64,000 nt of DNA, taken from contig NZ_CP100416.1 in the NCBI RefSeq assembly GCF_026017845.1, forward strand, positions 8,029,757 to 8,093,756, in the 5' to 3' direction. A program made the translations under genes and the position numbers. The notes beneath the pieces were generated by a model. That model searched no databases and was not told the DNA's origin. It saw only the letters and a list, made by a program, of their open reading frames with translations. Below, piece by piece: positions 41,257 to 49,295 of this stretch (its first letter is position 1; every line of letters starts with the position of its first letter). Source of the stretch: Amycolatopsis mediterranei (GTDB taxonomy: Bacteria; Actinomycetota; Actinomycetes; Mycobacteriales; Pseudonocardiaceae).

Positions 41257-42657
41257 ATGAGTGTCGATCTGTCCGCCACGCTGTCCTGGGCCACGGCGAC
41301 CGGCGATGCCGCGACGATGCTCGGCGAACTGCAGCCGAACATCCTCAAGGCCCACGTCCGCGACCACTTGTCCGCCCTGTTCCTCGCCTTCGGCGACGCG
41401 GCGGAGGCGCGCGCTTTCCTCGTCTCGGTCACCGGGAAGATGAAGTCCGCCAAGGCACACCTCGACGAGGTGAGCGCGTTCAAGGCCGCGACCGGCGCGG
41501 GAACGCCGTACGTCGGCGTCGGGCTCACCGCGGCCGGCTACCGCGCTCTCGGCGTCGACGGAAACATGCCGCAGGACGAGGCGTTCCTGCGCGGGATGAC
41601 GACACCGGACACGCGGCGGAGGCTGAACGACCCGCCGCGTTCGACGTTCGATCCGGGCTACCGCGGCGAAATCCACGCCGTCGTGCTCGTCGGGGACGCC
41701 ACCGACAAAACAATGACCGCCCGCCGCAACGAAATCCTCGGCCTGCTGCCGGATTCGGCCACCGTCCTCGCGGAGGAAACCGGCCTCGGCCGCGTCAACG
41801 CGCGCGGCGAGGGTATCGAGCACTTCGGGTACGTCGACGGCCGCAGCCAGCCGCTGTTCCTGACCGAAGACGTCGACGCGGAGAAGAACAACACCGACGG
41901 CATCAACGTGTGGAATCCGGCGGCGCCGCTCGAGCAGGTGCTGGTTCCCGACACCGCGGCGCCGGATCCCGGCGTGCATTTCGGCAGCTATTTCGTATTC
42001 CGCAAATTGGAACAGAACGTCCGGCGGTTCAAGCAGGCCGAAGCGGATCTGGCCGACACCCTCGGCCTGACCGGCGAAGACCGCGAGCGGGCCGGCGCGA
42101 TGATCATCGGCCGCTTCGAGGACGGCACGCCGCTGACCACGCAGCGGGAAGACGGCGCGGAAAGCCCGGTGTCGAACAACTTCACCTACGACAGCGACCG
42201 CGCCGCGCTGAAGTGCCCGGTCCAGGCGCACATCCGCAAGACGAACCCGCGCGGCTCCGGCGGCGCCGAAGACCCGGCCGCCGAGAGGCGCCACCTGATG
42301 GCCCGCCGGGGCGTCACGTACGGTGAGCGCCCGGACGACCCGAACGCCGACGTGCCGCCCGCGGCGCGGCCGAGCGGCGGCGTCGGGCTGCTGTTCATGG
42401 CCTTCAACTCACGACTGGACAACCAGTTCGAGTTCACCCAGGCGGTCTGGGCGGACAACCCGGGCTTCCCGATCGTCGACGGCGTCACGCCGGGGCTGGA
42501 CCCGGTGATCGGCCAGGGCGAGCGCGGGTCGTCGGAGTACACCGTGGACTGGGGCGGCTCGGCGCAGCGGACGGCCGGCCCGGTGCCGCAGGCGGTGACG
42601 CTGCGGGGCGGCGAGTACTTCTTCATGCCGTCGCTGGCCTTCCTGCGGTCACTCTGA
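41257..42657 (+). CDS. Dyp-type heme peroxidase
   Basis: The 466-residue dye-decolorising peroxidase has the GxxDG hallmark with distal Asp in GYVDGRSQP (about residue 195). The proximal heme His is probably in CPVQAHIRKTNPRG, followed by RRGVTYG and LLFMAFNSRLDNQFEFTQAVWA. There is no Sec or Tat signal, so it is cytosolic or an encapsulin cargo; no encapsulin gene is near. The longer length and the insert ADLADTLGLTGEDRERAGAMIIGRFEDGTPL suggest the long (class C/D, V-type) group. It oxidises dyes, phenols or porphyrins with peroxide. The leader contains a terminator-like structure. The upstream stretch 41085-41125 is unusually AT-rich. Confidence 0.93.
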   Translation: MSVDLSATLSWATATGDAATMLGELQPNILKAHVRDHLSALFLAFGDAAEARAFLVSVTGKMKSAKAHLDEVSAFKAATGAGTPYVGVGLTAAGYRALGVDGNMPQDEAFLRGMTTPDTRRRLNDPPRSTFDPGYRGEIHAVVLVGDATDKTMTARRNEILGLLPDSATVLAEETGLGRVNARGEGIEHFGYVDGRSQPLFLTEDVDAEKNNTDGINVWNPAAPLEQVLVPDTAAPDPGVHFGSYFVFRKLEQNVRRFKQAEADLADTLGLTGEDRERAGAMIIGRFEDGTPLTTQREDGAESPVSNNFTYDSDRAALKCPVQAHIRKTNPRGSGGAEDPAAERRHLMARRGVTYGERPDDPNADVPPAARPSGGVGLLFMAFNSRLDNQFEFTQAVWADNPGFPIVDGVTPGLDPVIGQGERGSSEYTVDWGGSAQRTAGPVPQAVTLRGGEYFFMPSLAFLRSL

Positions 42658-42665
42658 GCTGGGGG

Positions 42666-42703
42666 CGAAGGCCACCACCGGGTTCGCCCGGTGGTGGCCT
42701 TCG
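42666..42703. terminator. 17-bp perfect hairpin with TTCG loop, bidirectional terminator
   Basis: CGAAGGCCACCACCGGG (42666-42682) and CCCGGTGGTGGCCTTCG (42687-42703) are exact complements around the extra-stable tetraloop TTCG. It lies between the convergent peroxidase and ROK genes. Confidence 0.9.
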
Positions 42704-42709
42704 GAGGGC

Positions 42710-43615
42710 TCAGGCGTCGAGCTGGTCGAACGCCAGCAGCCCGGCGCCGAGCCGCCCGGCTTCGTCGCCCAGCTCGGCGATCCGCAGCTCCGGCATCGTC
42801 TGGAACGTCAGGTGCGCGGCCAGCCATTCGCGCACCGGCTCCAGCACGTAGTCGGCCGCGGTGAACAGGCCGCCGCCCAGGATGATCACCTCCGGGCCGA
42901 GCAGCGTCAGCAGCGTCCGGATCCCGTGGCCGAGCCCGTCGAGCGCGTCCTGGACCACGGCGACCGCGACCTCGTCCCCGCGGCGAGCCAGCTCCACGAC
43001 CTCGCGGGCGCCGTCGGCCGGGCGGCCGGTGCGCTCGGTGTAGCGGCGGGCGATCGCGGCCGCCGACGAGATCGCCTCCAGGCAGCCGGTCGCGCCGCAG
43101 CCGCACTTGCCGGCGTGGCCGACGTCGATGTGCCCGACCTCGCCGGCCTGCCCGTGCGCGCGGTGGATCCGGCCGTCGAGCAGCAGCGCGGCGGCGATCC
43201 CGGTGCCGACCGGGATGAACGCCGCGTTCGTCGCGCCGCGCCCGGCGCCCACCCGGAACTCGGCGATGCCGCCCGCGGTGACGTCGTGCCCGAAGGCGAC
43301 CGGCAGCCCGATCCGGTCTTCCAGGAGCTCGCCGAAGGGGACTTCACGCCAGTCGAGGTTGGCCGAGAAGTGGCAGACGCGGGTCTGCTCGTCGACGATC
43401 CCCGGCACCACCACCCCCACCGCCGCGGGTTGCCCGGTGCCCGCCTGCTCGGCCAGCGCGGCCACGATGTCCGCGGTCTGCGCGGCCAGCGCCGTCCCGT
43501 CCGCGCTGCGGGCCGTCTCCGCGCGCAATGCCGCCTTGGGCTGCAGCTGCTCGTCGAGCAACGCGGCCTTGATCGTCGTTCCGCCCACATCGAGGGCGGC
43601 CACCATTCGAGTCAC
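42710..43615 (-). CDS. ROK family sugar kinase (glucokinase-like)
   Basis: The 301-residue cytosolic kinase has the phosphate motif AALDVGGTTIKAALLDE and the ROK glucose-site segment NLDWREVPFGELLEDRIGLPVAFGHDV. The zinc motif CGCGATGCLEA sits in the GHIDVGHAGKCGCGATGC region. A DNA-binding N-terminus is absent, so it is an enzyme, not an NagC-type repressor. ATP-dependent glucokinase is most likely; ManNAc or fructose kinase is possible. Start: GTG 43615 or ATG 43606; neither has a ribosome site. It is divergent from the riboswitch-controlled cbtBA operon. Confidence 0.88.
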   Translation of the reverse strand: MTRMVAALDVGGTTIKAALLDEQLQPKAALRAETARSADGTALAAQTADIVAALAEQAGTGQPAAVGVVVPGIVDEQTRVCHFSANLDWREVPFGELLEDRIGLPVAFGHDVTAGGIAEFRVGAGRGATNAAFIPVGTGIAAALLLDGRIHRAHGQAGEVGHIDVGHAGKCGCGATGCLEAISSAAAIARRYTERTGRPADGAREVVELARRGDEVAVAVVQDALDGLGHGIRTLLTLLGPEVIILGGGLFTAADYVLEPVREWLAAHLTFQTMPELRIAELGDEAGRLGAGLLAFDQLDA

Positions 43616-43630
43616 CGCGGCATTGTCACA

Positions 43631-43660
43631 TTGACGCAGCCCAAACGGCGGACCTACGCT
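43631..43660 (+). promoter_or_regulatory. promoter of the cobalamin riboswitch/cbtBA transcript
   Basis: TTGACG (43631-43636), 18-nt spacer and TACGCT (43655-43660) resemble a sigma-70 (HrdB-like) promoter. It would start transcription near 43667, just at the 5' edge of the riboswitch core. Confidence 0.6.
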
Positions 43661-43661
43661 C

Positions 43662-43790
43662 AACCGGCCAGACGAGGAGATTCCGGAACGCGGTGCAAGT
43701 CCGCGCGGTCGCGCCACTGTGACCCCCGACGAGGGGGAAGCCAGACCCGGATCCCTTCGTGCAGACCCCGATGAGGCCGCGAAAGCCCGA
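43662..43790 (+). ncRNA. cobalamin (B12, adenosylcobalamin) riboswitch
   Basis: The conserved core is plain: GGAACGCGGTGCAAGTCC (43685-43702), GCGGTCGCGCCACTGTGAC (43704-43722) containing the B12-box-like GCCACTGT, and GGGGAAGCCAGAC (43734-43746). It lies 56 nt before the cbtB start, and the downstream GAGGAGG ribosome site (43788-43794) is the likely expression platform. Ligand binding should mask the ribosome site and shut down cobalt uptake when B12 is plentiful. The edges are approximate. Confidence 0.93.
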
Positions 43791-43802
43791 GGAGGCCACC
43801 CC

Positions 43803-44012
43803 ATGACCCAGACGGCAGCTCCCGCCGTTCCGCTCCCGATCCGCATCCCGATCCGTGAGATCGTGCCGTGGGCGGTGTTCGTGGTGCTCCTCGCCCTGAT
43901 CGCGTTGTACTTCGTGAGCGCCGAGCAGGGCGCCACCGCGGTGTTCGCGAACTCCTACGTGCACGAGTTCGTGCACGACGGCCGGCACCTGCTGGCCTTC
44001 CCCTGCCACTGA
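43803..44012 (+). CDS. cbtB: CbtB, small subunit of a B12-regulated cobalt transporter
   Basis: The 69-residue protein has one membrane helix (IVPWAVFVVLLALIALYFVSAEQ) and the metal-binding C-terminal box YVHEFVHDGRHLLAFPCH, with four His, as in CbtB. CbtAB is a predicted cobalt uptake system found under cobalamin riboswitches. The ATG at 43803 has GGAGG at good spacing just after the riboswitch. It is followed 19 nt later by cbtA. Confidence 0.92.
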   Translation: MTQTAAPAVPLPIRIPIREIVPWAVFVVLLALIALYFVSAEQGATAVFANSYVHEFVHDGRHLLAFPCH

Positions 44013-44031
44013 TCGGCGGGCACGCACTCCC

Positions 44032-44769
44032 ATGATGAAAACCCTGCTGGTCCGCGGCATGCTCGCGGGCCTGATCGCCGGTGTGCTCGCGTTCGGGTTC
44101 GCCTACACCTTCGGTGAGCCGTCGGTGAACGCCGCCATCGGGCTCGAGGAGTCCGGCGGTCACGCGCACTCCCACGACGCTTCCGCTCCTTCTGCGGAAG
44201 AGCTCGTCCCCCGCGACATCCAGAGCACGCTCGGGCTGCTGGCGGGCGTGCTGGTCTACGGCGTCGCGATCGGCGGCCTGCTGTCACTGGCCTTCGCGTT
44301 CGCCCAGGGAAGGCTCGGTTCGCTGCGCCCCCGGCTGACGGCGCTGCTGCTCACGGCGGGCGCGTTCACCGTGGTGTTCCTGGTCCCGTTCCTGAAGTAC
44401 CCGGCCAACCCGCCCGCGGTGGGCCAGCCGGGCACGATCGGCGCGCGGACCGAGCTGTACTTCGGCTTCGTCGCGGTCTCCCTGCTGGCCGGCATCTTCG
44501 CGACGGTGTTCGGCCGCAAGCTGGCGGACCGCTTGGGCGCTTGGAACGGCTTCCTCCTCGCGGCGGCGGGCTACCTCGCCGTGATCGGCGTCGTGGCCTG
44601 GCTGATGCCGGTGGTCGACGAGGTCCCGGCCACCTTCCCGGCCTCGACGCTGTGGAGCTTCCGGACGGCCTCGGTCGGCACCCAGGTGACGCTGTGGCTG
44701 GCGTTGGGCTTGACGTTCGGCGCGTTTGCGGAGAAGGCGCTGAACCGCCGGACCACGATCACCGCCTGA
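44032..44769 (+). CDS. cbtA: CbtA, cobalt transporter membrane subunit
   Basis: The 245-residue protein has about five or six membrane segments. Family features are LVRGMLAGLIAGVLAFGFAYTFGEPSVNAAIGLEE, a His-rich loop (GGHAHSHDA) suited to metal capture, and PFLKYPANPPAVGQPGTIG. It shares the riboswitch-controlled transcript with cbtB and supplies Co for the corrin pathway encoded downstream. An alternative ATG lies one codon later. Confidence 0.92.
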   Translation: MMKTLLVRGMLAGLIAGVLAFGFAYTFGEPSVNAAIGLEESGGHAHSHDASAPSAEELVPRDIQSTLGLLAGVLVYGVAIGGLLSLAFAFAQGRLGSLRPRLTALLLTAGAFTVVFLVPFLKYPANPPAVGQPGTIGARTELYFGFVAVSLLAGIFATVFGRKLADRLGAWNGFLLAAAGYLAVIGVVAWLMPVVDEVPATFPASTLWSFRTASVGTQVTLWLALGLTFGAFAEKALNRRTTITA

Positions 44770-45041
44770 CCGGGCCGAGTTTTGGCCGGTTCGCGGTCCC
44801 GTCCGTCGATCCGGGTGGGTCTTGCAGGATCACGGCGGCGCCGCGGGTGGGCTTCGGCATCGCCGAGCCGGTCCGCAGCCACCGGACCGACGACCGCGGC
44901 CGCGGACCGGCCATCGGCGGCATCACGGCGGGGCGCGCCCTGGGCAACCTCGCCGCGCGGCGAGGCCTTGGTCGGCAAGGCTCTGGTCGGCAACCTCCGG
45001 CGGGCATAGCTCCGGCCGACCACACTCGGGCTTCGGCCGCG
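44770..45041. other. 272-bp intergenic region between cbtA and cobQ
   Basis: Convergent gene ends flank it. It contains direct repeats of GGTCGGCAA (near 44969 and 44986) and several short GC-rich inverted repeats (for example CGACGACCGCGGCCGCGGACCGG near 44890), but I see no gene and no canonical terminator. Confidence 0.4.
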
Positions 45042-46523
45042 CTAAGGCGCGCCCGGCGGCACGAACGGCAGGTCCGGCGGCGCTCCGCGGTCCAGCAGCG
45101 TCCGCAGCAGCTCCGTGTCCAGGTGTTCGTCGACCGCGTCCGCGAGCTTGTCCAGCATTTCCTCGCGCAGGTCTCCGAAGCCGGGCGCGTCCGGCGCCGG
45201 CGTCCACCCGGTTCCCGCCTGCGCGGCCGCTTCGGTCAGCCACGCGCGGCGAAAGGCGTCGTTCTCGAACGCGCCGTGCCACATCGTGCCCCAGACCGCT
45301 CCCGCCCGCCGACCGTCCAGAAAGGACTCCGCCGAGGTCGTGGCGATCACCGAGCCGTGGTGGATTTCGTAGGCGTCCACCGGATGCCCGCGCCACGTCC
45401 CGGCCGGCCGGGCGAGCACCTTTTCCGCGGCGAACGTCACCCGCCCGGGCAGCAGGCCGAGACCCGCCACCTCCCCCGCGCCGGATTCGAACTCGTCCAC
45501 AATGGACTCGGTGAGCATCTGGTAGCCACCGCAGATGCCGAGGACCGGCCGGCCCGCCGCGGCCCGGGCCGTCACCGCCGTGTCGAGGCCGCGCTCCCGC
45601 AGCCAGGCCAGGTCGGCCACGGTGGCGCGCGACCCGGGCAGCACGACGACGTCCGCCGCCGCGACGACGTCGGGGTCGGCGGTGAGCGTCACCGTGACCC
45701 CGGGCTCGGCGGCGAGGGCGTCGACGTCGGTGGCGTTGGACGTGCGCGGGAACCGGACGACCGCCACACCGAGGCGGCCACCGGGCGTTTCGCGGCGCCA
45801 GCCCGCCACGGCGAGAGCGTCCTCCGAGTCGATCCACACCCGGTCCAGCCAGGGCAGCACGCCCAGTACCGGCCGTCCGGTGACATTCTCGAGGCTGTCC
45901 AGGCCCGGCCGCAGCAGGCCGACGTCGCCGCGGAACTTGTTGACCACCCAGCCGGCGACCAGGGCCTGGTCCTCGGCCGACAGCAGCGCAAGGGTGCCGA
46001 ACATCGCCGCGAGCACACCGCCGCGGTCGATGTCGCCGACGACCAGCACCGGCAGCCCGAACCGCCGCGCGAGCCCCATGTTGACGTAGTCGCCGCCACG
46101 CAGGTTGATCTCCGCCGGACTACCGGCGCCTTCGCAGACGACGACGTCGAAGCGCGCGCTGAGGTCCTCGAACGCACCGAAGGCGATCTCGGCCAGCCCG
46201 GCCCGGCCGGTGGCGTACTCCCCCGCTTCGAGGGTGCCGAACGGCTTCCCGAGCGCGACGACGTGGCTGCGCCGGTCACTGCCCGGCTTGAGCAGCACGG
46301 GGTTCATCGCCGCTTCGGGTTCCACCCCGGCGGCCCGCGCCTGCACCCACTGGGCGCGGCCGATCTCGGCACCGTCGGCGCAGACCATGGAGTTGTTCGA
46401 CATGTTCTGCGCCTTGAACGGCGCCACCTGCACCCCCCGGCGCGCAAGCCACCGGCAGATCCCGGCGGTGACCAGGCTCTTCCCGGCATCGGACGTCGTC
46501 CCGGCGACGAGCAGCCCGCTCAT
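45042..46523 (-). CDS. cobQ: cobyric acid synthase
   Basis: The 493-residue enzyme amidates side chains b, d, e and g of adenosylcobyrinate a,c-diamide, with Gln as nitrogen source. The N-terminal ATP domain is LLVAGTTSDAGKSLVTAGICRWLARRGVQVAPFKAQNMSNNS, then GAGSPAEINL and DIDRGGVLA. The C-terminal triad glutaminase domain has the Cys in GICGGYQML. ATG 46523 overlaps the cobD stop (ATGA), so it is translated in tandem with cobD and read through the repeat that forms the CobD tail. Confidence 0.96.
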   Translation of the reverse strand: MSGLLVAGTTSDAGKSLVTAGICRWLARRGVQVAPFKAQNMSNNSMVCADGAEIGRAQWVQARAAGVEPEAAMNPVLLKPGSDRRSHVVALGKPFGTLEAGEYATGRAGLAEIAFGAFEDLSARFDVVVCEGAGSPAEINLRGGDYVNMGLARRFGLPVLVVGDIDRGGVLAAMFGTLALLSAEDQALVAGWVVNKFRGDVGLLRPGLDSLENVTGRPVLGVLPWLDRVWIDSEDALAVAGWRRETPGGRLGVAVVRFPRTSNATDVDALAAEPGVTVTLTADPDVVAAADVVVLPGSRATVADLAWLRERGLDTAVTARAAAGRPVLGICGGYQMLTESIVDEFESGAGEVAGLGLLPGRVTFAAEKVLARPAGTWRGHPVDAYEIHHGSVIATTSAESFLDGRRAGAVWGTMWHGAFENDAFRRAWLTEAAAQAGTGWTPAPDAPGFGDLREEMLDKLADAVDEHLDTELLRTLLDRGAPPDLPFVPPGAP

Positions 46524-47590
46524 CGCCGGTTGTCCACACCCAGGCCGGCGACGGCGGAGTTGTGCACAGCCAGTCCGGCGACAGCTGAGTTGTCCACAGA
46601 TCGCCGAGCGGGGCTTTGCCCCCACCGGGAGCCGATAGACTGGACAGGGGACGCCCCCCAGGGAGTGGCGGGGGCTGCGCCGGCAGCGATGACGACCGCG
46701 GCCAGGCCCACCAGCCGGGACAAGCGCACTGCCCGGCGCAGGTCCACCGGCTCCGGGTGGCGGCCTTCGCCGAGCCGGGCGCGGCTCTCCACTTCGCCGC
46801 CGTAGCTGTTCGTGCCGCCGAGTCGGATGTCCAGCGCGCCCGCGAACGCCGCCTCCACCTGGCCCGCGTTGGGGCTCGGGTGCCGGCTGCCGTCTCGACG
46901 CCACACCCGCCAGGACTCCCGGGCCCGGCCGCCCGCGCACAACGCCGTGAGCGCCGCCCCGATCCGCGACGGCACCAGGTTGACGACGTCGTCGGCGCGC
47001 GCCGCGGCCCAGCCGAAGCGGCGGTAGCGCGGCGAGCGGTATCCGACCATTGCGTCGAGCGTGTTGAGCGCGCGGTAGCCGAGGAGGCCCGGCATCCCGG
47101 CGACGGCTCCCCAGAACAGGGGCGCGACCACGGCGTCCGAGGTGTTCTCGGCGATCGATTCGGTGGCCGCGCGGGTCAGCTCGGCGGAGTCGAGGGCTGT
47201 CGCGTCGCGCGCGCAGAGGTGCGAGAGCCGTTGACGTGCTTCGGGCACTTCACCCGCTTCGAGCAGGCGGGCCATTTCGGTGCCTTCGGCGGCGAGGCCG
47301 CGTCCGCCGAGTACAACCCACGTGAACGCGGCGGTGAGCAAGAAGCGCGCGAAGGGACGTCGCCTTGTCGCCAGCTGAAGCGCGGCGCCGAGGCCCACGG
47401 CGCCGAAGGTGCACAGCGCTGCGTACGCGGCTCCGCGCGGCTTCGAATCAGCCCACAGACGGTGTTCGAGGCGGGCCGCGGCGGTCCCGAACAGGGCGAC
47501 CGGATGGCCCGTTCGGGGGTCACCGAACAGAGCGTCGGTTACGTATCCGGTCACGAGTCCGGCCGCGGTTGTCCCTAGACGGAGTGGCAC
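46520..47590 (-). CDS. cobD: adenosylcobinamide-phosphate synthase with repeat-derived C-terminal tail
   Basis: The 356-residue multi-pass membrane protein (CbiB type) attaches (R)-1-amino-2-propanol or its phosphate to cobyrate. Motifs are GYVTDALFGDPRTGHPVALFG, ESIAENTSDAVVAPLFWGAVAGMPGLLGYRALNTLDAMVGY and HPSPNAGQVEAAFAGALDIRLGGTN. The enzyme proper ends around residue 300. Residues 304-356 are an unusual tail (AAPATPWGASPVQSIGS... then two 10-residue repeats NSAVAGLAVH/NSAVAGLGVD) encoded by the repeat at 46526-46681. Start: GTG 47590 lies exactly 7 nt after TACCGT, giving a leaderless mRNA; GTG 47599 is the alternative. Confidence 0.92.
   Translation of the reverse strand: MPLRLGTTAAGLVTGYVTDALFGDPRTGHPVALFGTAAARLEHRLWADSKPRGAAYAALCTFGAVGLGAALQLATRRRPFARFLLTAAFTWVVLGGRGLAAEGTEMARLLEAGEVPEARQRLSHLCARDATALDSAELTRAATESIAENTSDAVVAPLFWGAVAGMPGLLGYRALNTLDAMVGYRSPRYRRFGWAAARADDVVNLVPSRIGAALTALCAGGRARESWRVWRRDGSRHPSPNAGQVEAAFAGALDIRLGGTNSYGGEVESRARLGEGRHPEPVDLRRAVRLSRLVGLAAVVIAAGAAPATPWGASPVQSIGSRWGQSPARRSVDNSAVAGLAVHNSAVAGLGVDNRR
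46526..46681 (-). repeat. DnaA-box-bearing 30-bp periodic repeat, copy A (inside cobD 3' end)
   Basis: TTGTCCACA (46530-46538), TTGTGCACA (46560-46568) and TTGTCCACA (46590-46598) recur at exactly 30 bp. They are followed by a ~90-bp core (46590-46678) carrying AGCCGATAGACTGGAC and GGGACGCCCCCC. The core reappears almost unchanged, inverted, at 49301-49390. Read on the minus strand it is the C-terminal tail of CobD and ends in the ATGA overlap with cobQ. Confidence 0.85.
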
Positions 47591-47597
47591 GTGGCGC

Positions 47598-47603
47598 ACG
47601 GTA
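47598..47603 (-). promoter_or_regulatory. -10 element TACCGT, leaderless start of cobD-cobQ
   Basis: On the minus strand TACCGT (47603-47598) ends 7 nt before GTG 47590. cobU starts divergently 23 nt beyond, with a CAGAAT hexamer (47614-47619) 7 nt before its ATG. The two operons thus share a very compact bidirectional promoter. Confidence 0.5.
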
Positions 47604-47626
47604 GCGCGTGCACCAGAATGCCGGGT

Positions 47627-48268
47627 ATGACTGTGCCCAATGCCGCCTCCGCGAAGAAACGTCCGTCGGCGGGGCTGACGCACCGGCTCGCCGGGTATCT
47701 CGAAACCCTGGCTCGCGCCCTCCGCCGGTACGGGCGCGACGAAGACAAGGTGCTGGTCCTCGGCGGCGTCCGCTCGGGGAAGTCACGGCACGCCGAGCGG
47801 CTCGTCGCCCACCACCCGCACCTCGTCTACGTCGCGCCCGGCCTGCCCGCGGGCGAAGACGACCCCGAATGGGCCGCGCGGGTGGCCGCGCACCAGGCGC
47901 GGCGGCCGGCGAACTGGAAGACCGTCGAGACCACCGACCTGGCCGGCGTCCTGCGCGCGGCGACCGAGCCGCTGCTGATCGACTGCCTCGGCACCTGGCT
48001 GTCCCGGGTGCTGGACGACGTCGGCGCGTGGCGGCAGAAGCCGGGCTGGGAGCACCGCCTGGACGACCGGCTCGAGGACTTCCTGGCCGCGTGGGCCGCG
48101 GCGCGTGTGCCGGTGGTCGCGGTGAGCAACGAGGTCGGCAGCGGTGTGGTGCCCGCAACGTCGTCCGGACGGCTGTTCCGTGATGTGCTGGGCGCACTGA
48201 ACAACCGGGTGTCCGCCGACGCCGACCGGGTCGTGCTGGTCGTCGCGGGCCGGGCGCTCGACCTGTAG
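47627..48268 (+). CDS. cobU: adenosylcobinamide kinase / adenosylcobinamide-phosphate guanylyltransferase
   Basis: The 213-residue bifunctional enzyme phosphorylates adenosylcobinamide and transfers GMP to it. The P-loop is VLVLGGVRSGKSRHAERL, with WAARVAAHQARRPANWKTVET, LLIDCLGTWLSRVL and VVAVSNEVGSGVVPATSSGRLFRDVLGALNNRVSADADRVVLVVAG, all typical. An N-terminal extension of ~45 residues (SAKKRPSAGLTHRLAGYLETLARALRRYG) precedes the P-loop. ATG 47627 was taken; an in-frame ATG 9 nt upstream is possible. It is the first gene of cobU-cobT-ORF-cobS. Confidence 0.94.
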   Translation: MTVPNAASAKKRPSAGLTHRLAGYLETLARALRRYGRDEDKVLVLGGVRSGKSRHAERLVAHHPHLVYVAPGLPAGEDDPEWAARVAAHQARRPANWKTVETTDLAGVLRAATEPLLIDCLGTWLSRVLDDVGAWRQKPGWEHRLDDRLEDFLAAWAAARVPVVAVSNEVGSGVVPATSSGRLFRDVLGALNNRVSADADRVVLVVAGRALDL

Positions 48269-48281
48269 CCAGGAGGCGCCC

Positions 48282-49295
48282 GTGTTCGACGTACCCGTGC
48301 CCGACCCCGCCGCCCGCACCGCCGCCCTGGAGCGGCTCGACGGCCTGGTCAAGCCGCTCGGCGCGCTGGGCAGGCTGGAGGAGATCGCCGCCTGGCTCGC
48401 GGCGGCGCATGGCACCGTGCCGCCGCGTCCGCTGGACGACGTCCGCGTGGTCGTCTTCGCGGGCGACCACGGCGTGTCGGCGCTTTCGGCGTACCCGCGC
48501 GAGGTGACCGCGGCGATGGTGCGGGTGTTCCTGGCCGGGAAGAGCGGCGTGAACGTGCTGGCCGCCCAGGTCGGGGCGCGCGTGCGGGTCGCGGACATCG
48601 CCGTCGACTGGGACGGCGCGGACGTGCCGGCGTCGGTGACGGCGCACAAGATCCGCCGCGGTTCGGGCTCGATCGACGTCGAGGACGCGCTGCTGCCGGG
48701 CGAAGCCCAGGCGGCGTTCGAAGCGGGCCGGGCGATCGCCCTGGAGGAACGCGAGGCGGACGTCCTGATCCCGGGCGACATGGGAATCGGCAACACGGCG
48801 ATGTGCGCGGCGCTGGTGGCGGCCTCCCTCGGCCTGCCGGCGACGGAGGTCGTCGGCACGGGAACGGGCGTCGACGCGGCGGGCCTGGAGCGCAAGACGG
48901 CGGCGGTCGCGGCGGCCTTGACGCGGACGGCGGGCCGGACGGAGGACCCGTTCGAGCGGCTGACGGCGCTGGGCAGTGCCTGCATGGCGGCGACGGCGGG
49001 CTTCCTGGTCCAGGCGGCGGTGCTGGGAATTCCGGTGTTGCTGGACGGGGTCTTTTCCGGCGCGGCGGCGCTGGTGGCGCGGGACATCGCGCCGGGGGCG
49101 GAGCAGTGGTGGCTGGCCGGGCACCGTTCGACGGAACCTTCGCAGGCGTTCGCGTTGAAGGCCTTGGGGCTGGAGCCGATCCTGGACTTCGGCCTGCGGC
49201 TGGGCGAAGGCAGCGGCGCTGTCCAGGCTGTGCCGACCCTGCGAGCGGCCCGGGCGATTCTGGCCGAAATGGGCCTGTTGGCCGACCTGGCATGA
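48282..49295 (+). CDS. cobT: nicotinate-nucleotide--dimethylbenzimidazole phosphoribosyltransferase
   Basis: The 337-residue enzyme makes alpha-ribazole phosphate from DMB (produced by BluB at 60.1 kb) and nicotinate mononucleotide. Motifs are VVFAGDHGVSALSAYPREVT, GDMGIGNTAMCAALVAA, GTGTGVDAAGLERK and the catalytic Glu in LRLGEGSGAVQA. GTG 48282 has AGGAGG 7 nt upstream. Its last codons overlap the ATG of the 65-codon repeat ORF (ATGA). Confidence 0.95.
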   Translation: MFDVPVPDPAARTAALERLDGLVKPLGALGRLEEIAAWLAAAHGTVPPRPLDDVRVVVFAGDHGVSALSAYPREVTAAMVRVFLAGKSGVNVLAAQVGARVRVADIAVDWDGADVPASVTAHKIRRGSGSIDVEDALLPGEAQAAFEAGRAIALEEREADVLIPGDMGIGNTAMCAALVAASLGLPATEVVGTGTGVDAAGLERKTAAVAAALTRTAGRTEDPFERLTALGSACMAATAGFLVQAAVLGIPVLLDGVFSGAAALVARDIAPGAEQWWLAGHRSTEPSQAFALKALGLEPILDFGLRLGEGSGAVQAVPTLRAARAILAEMGLLADLA

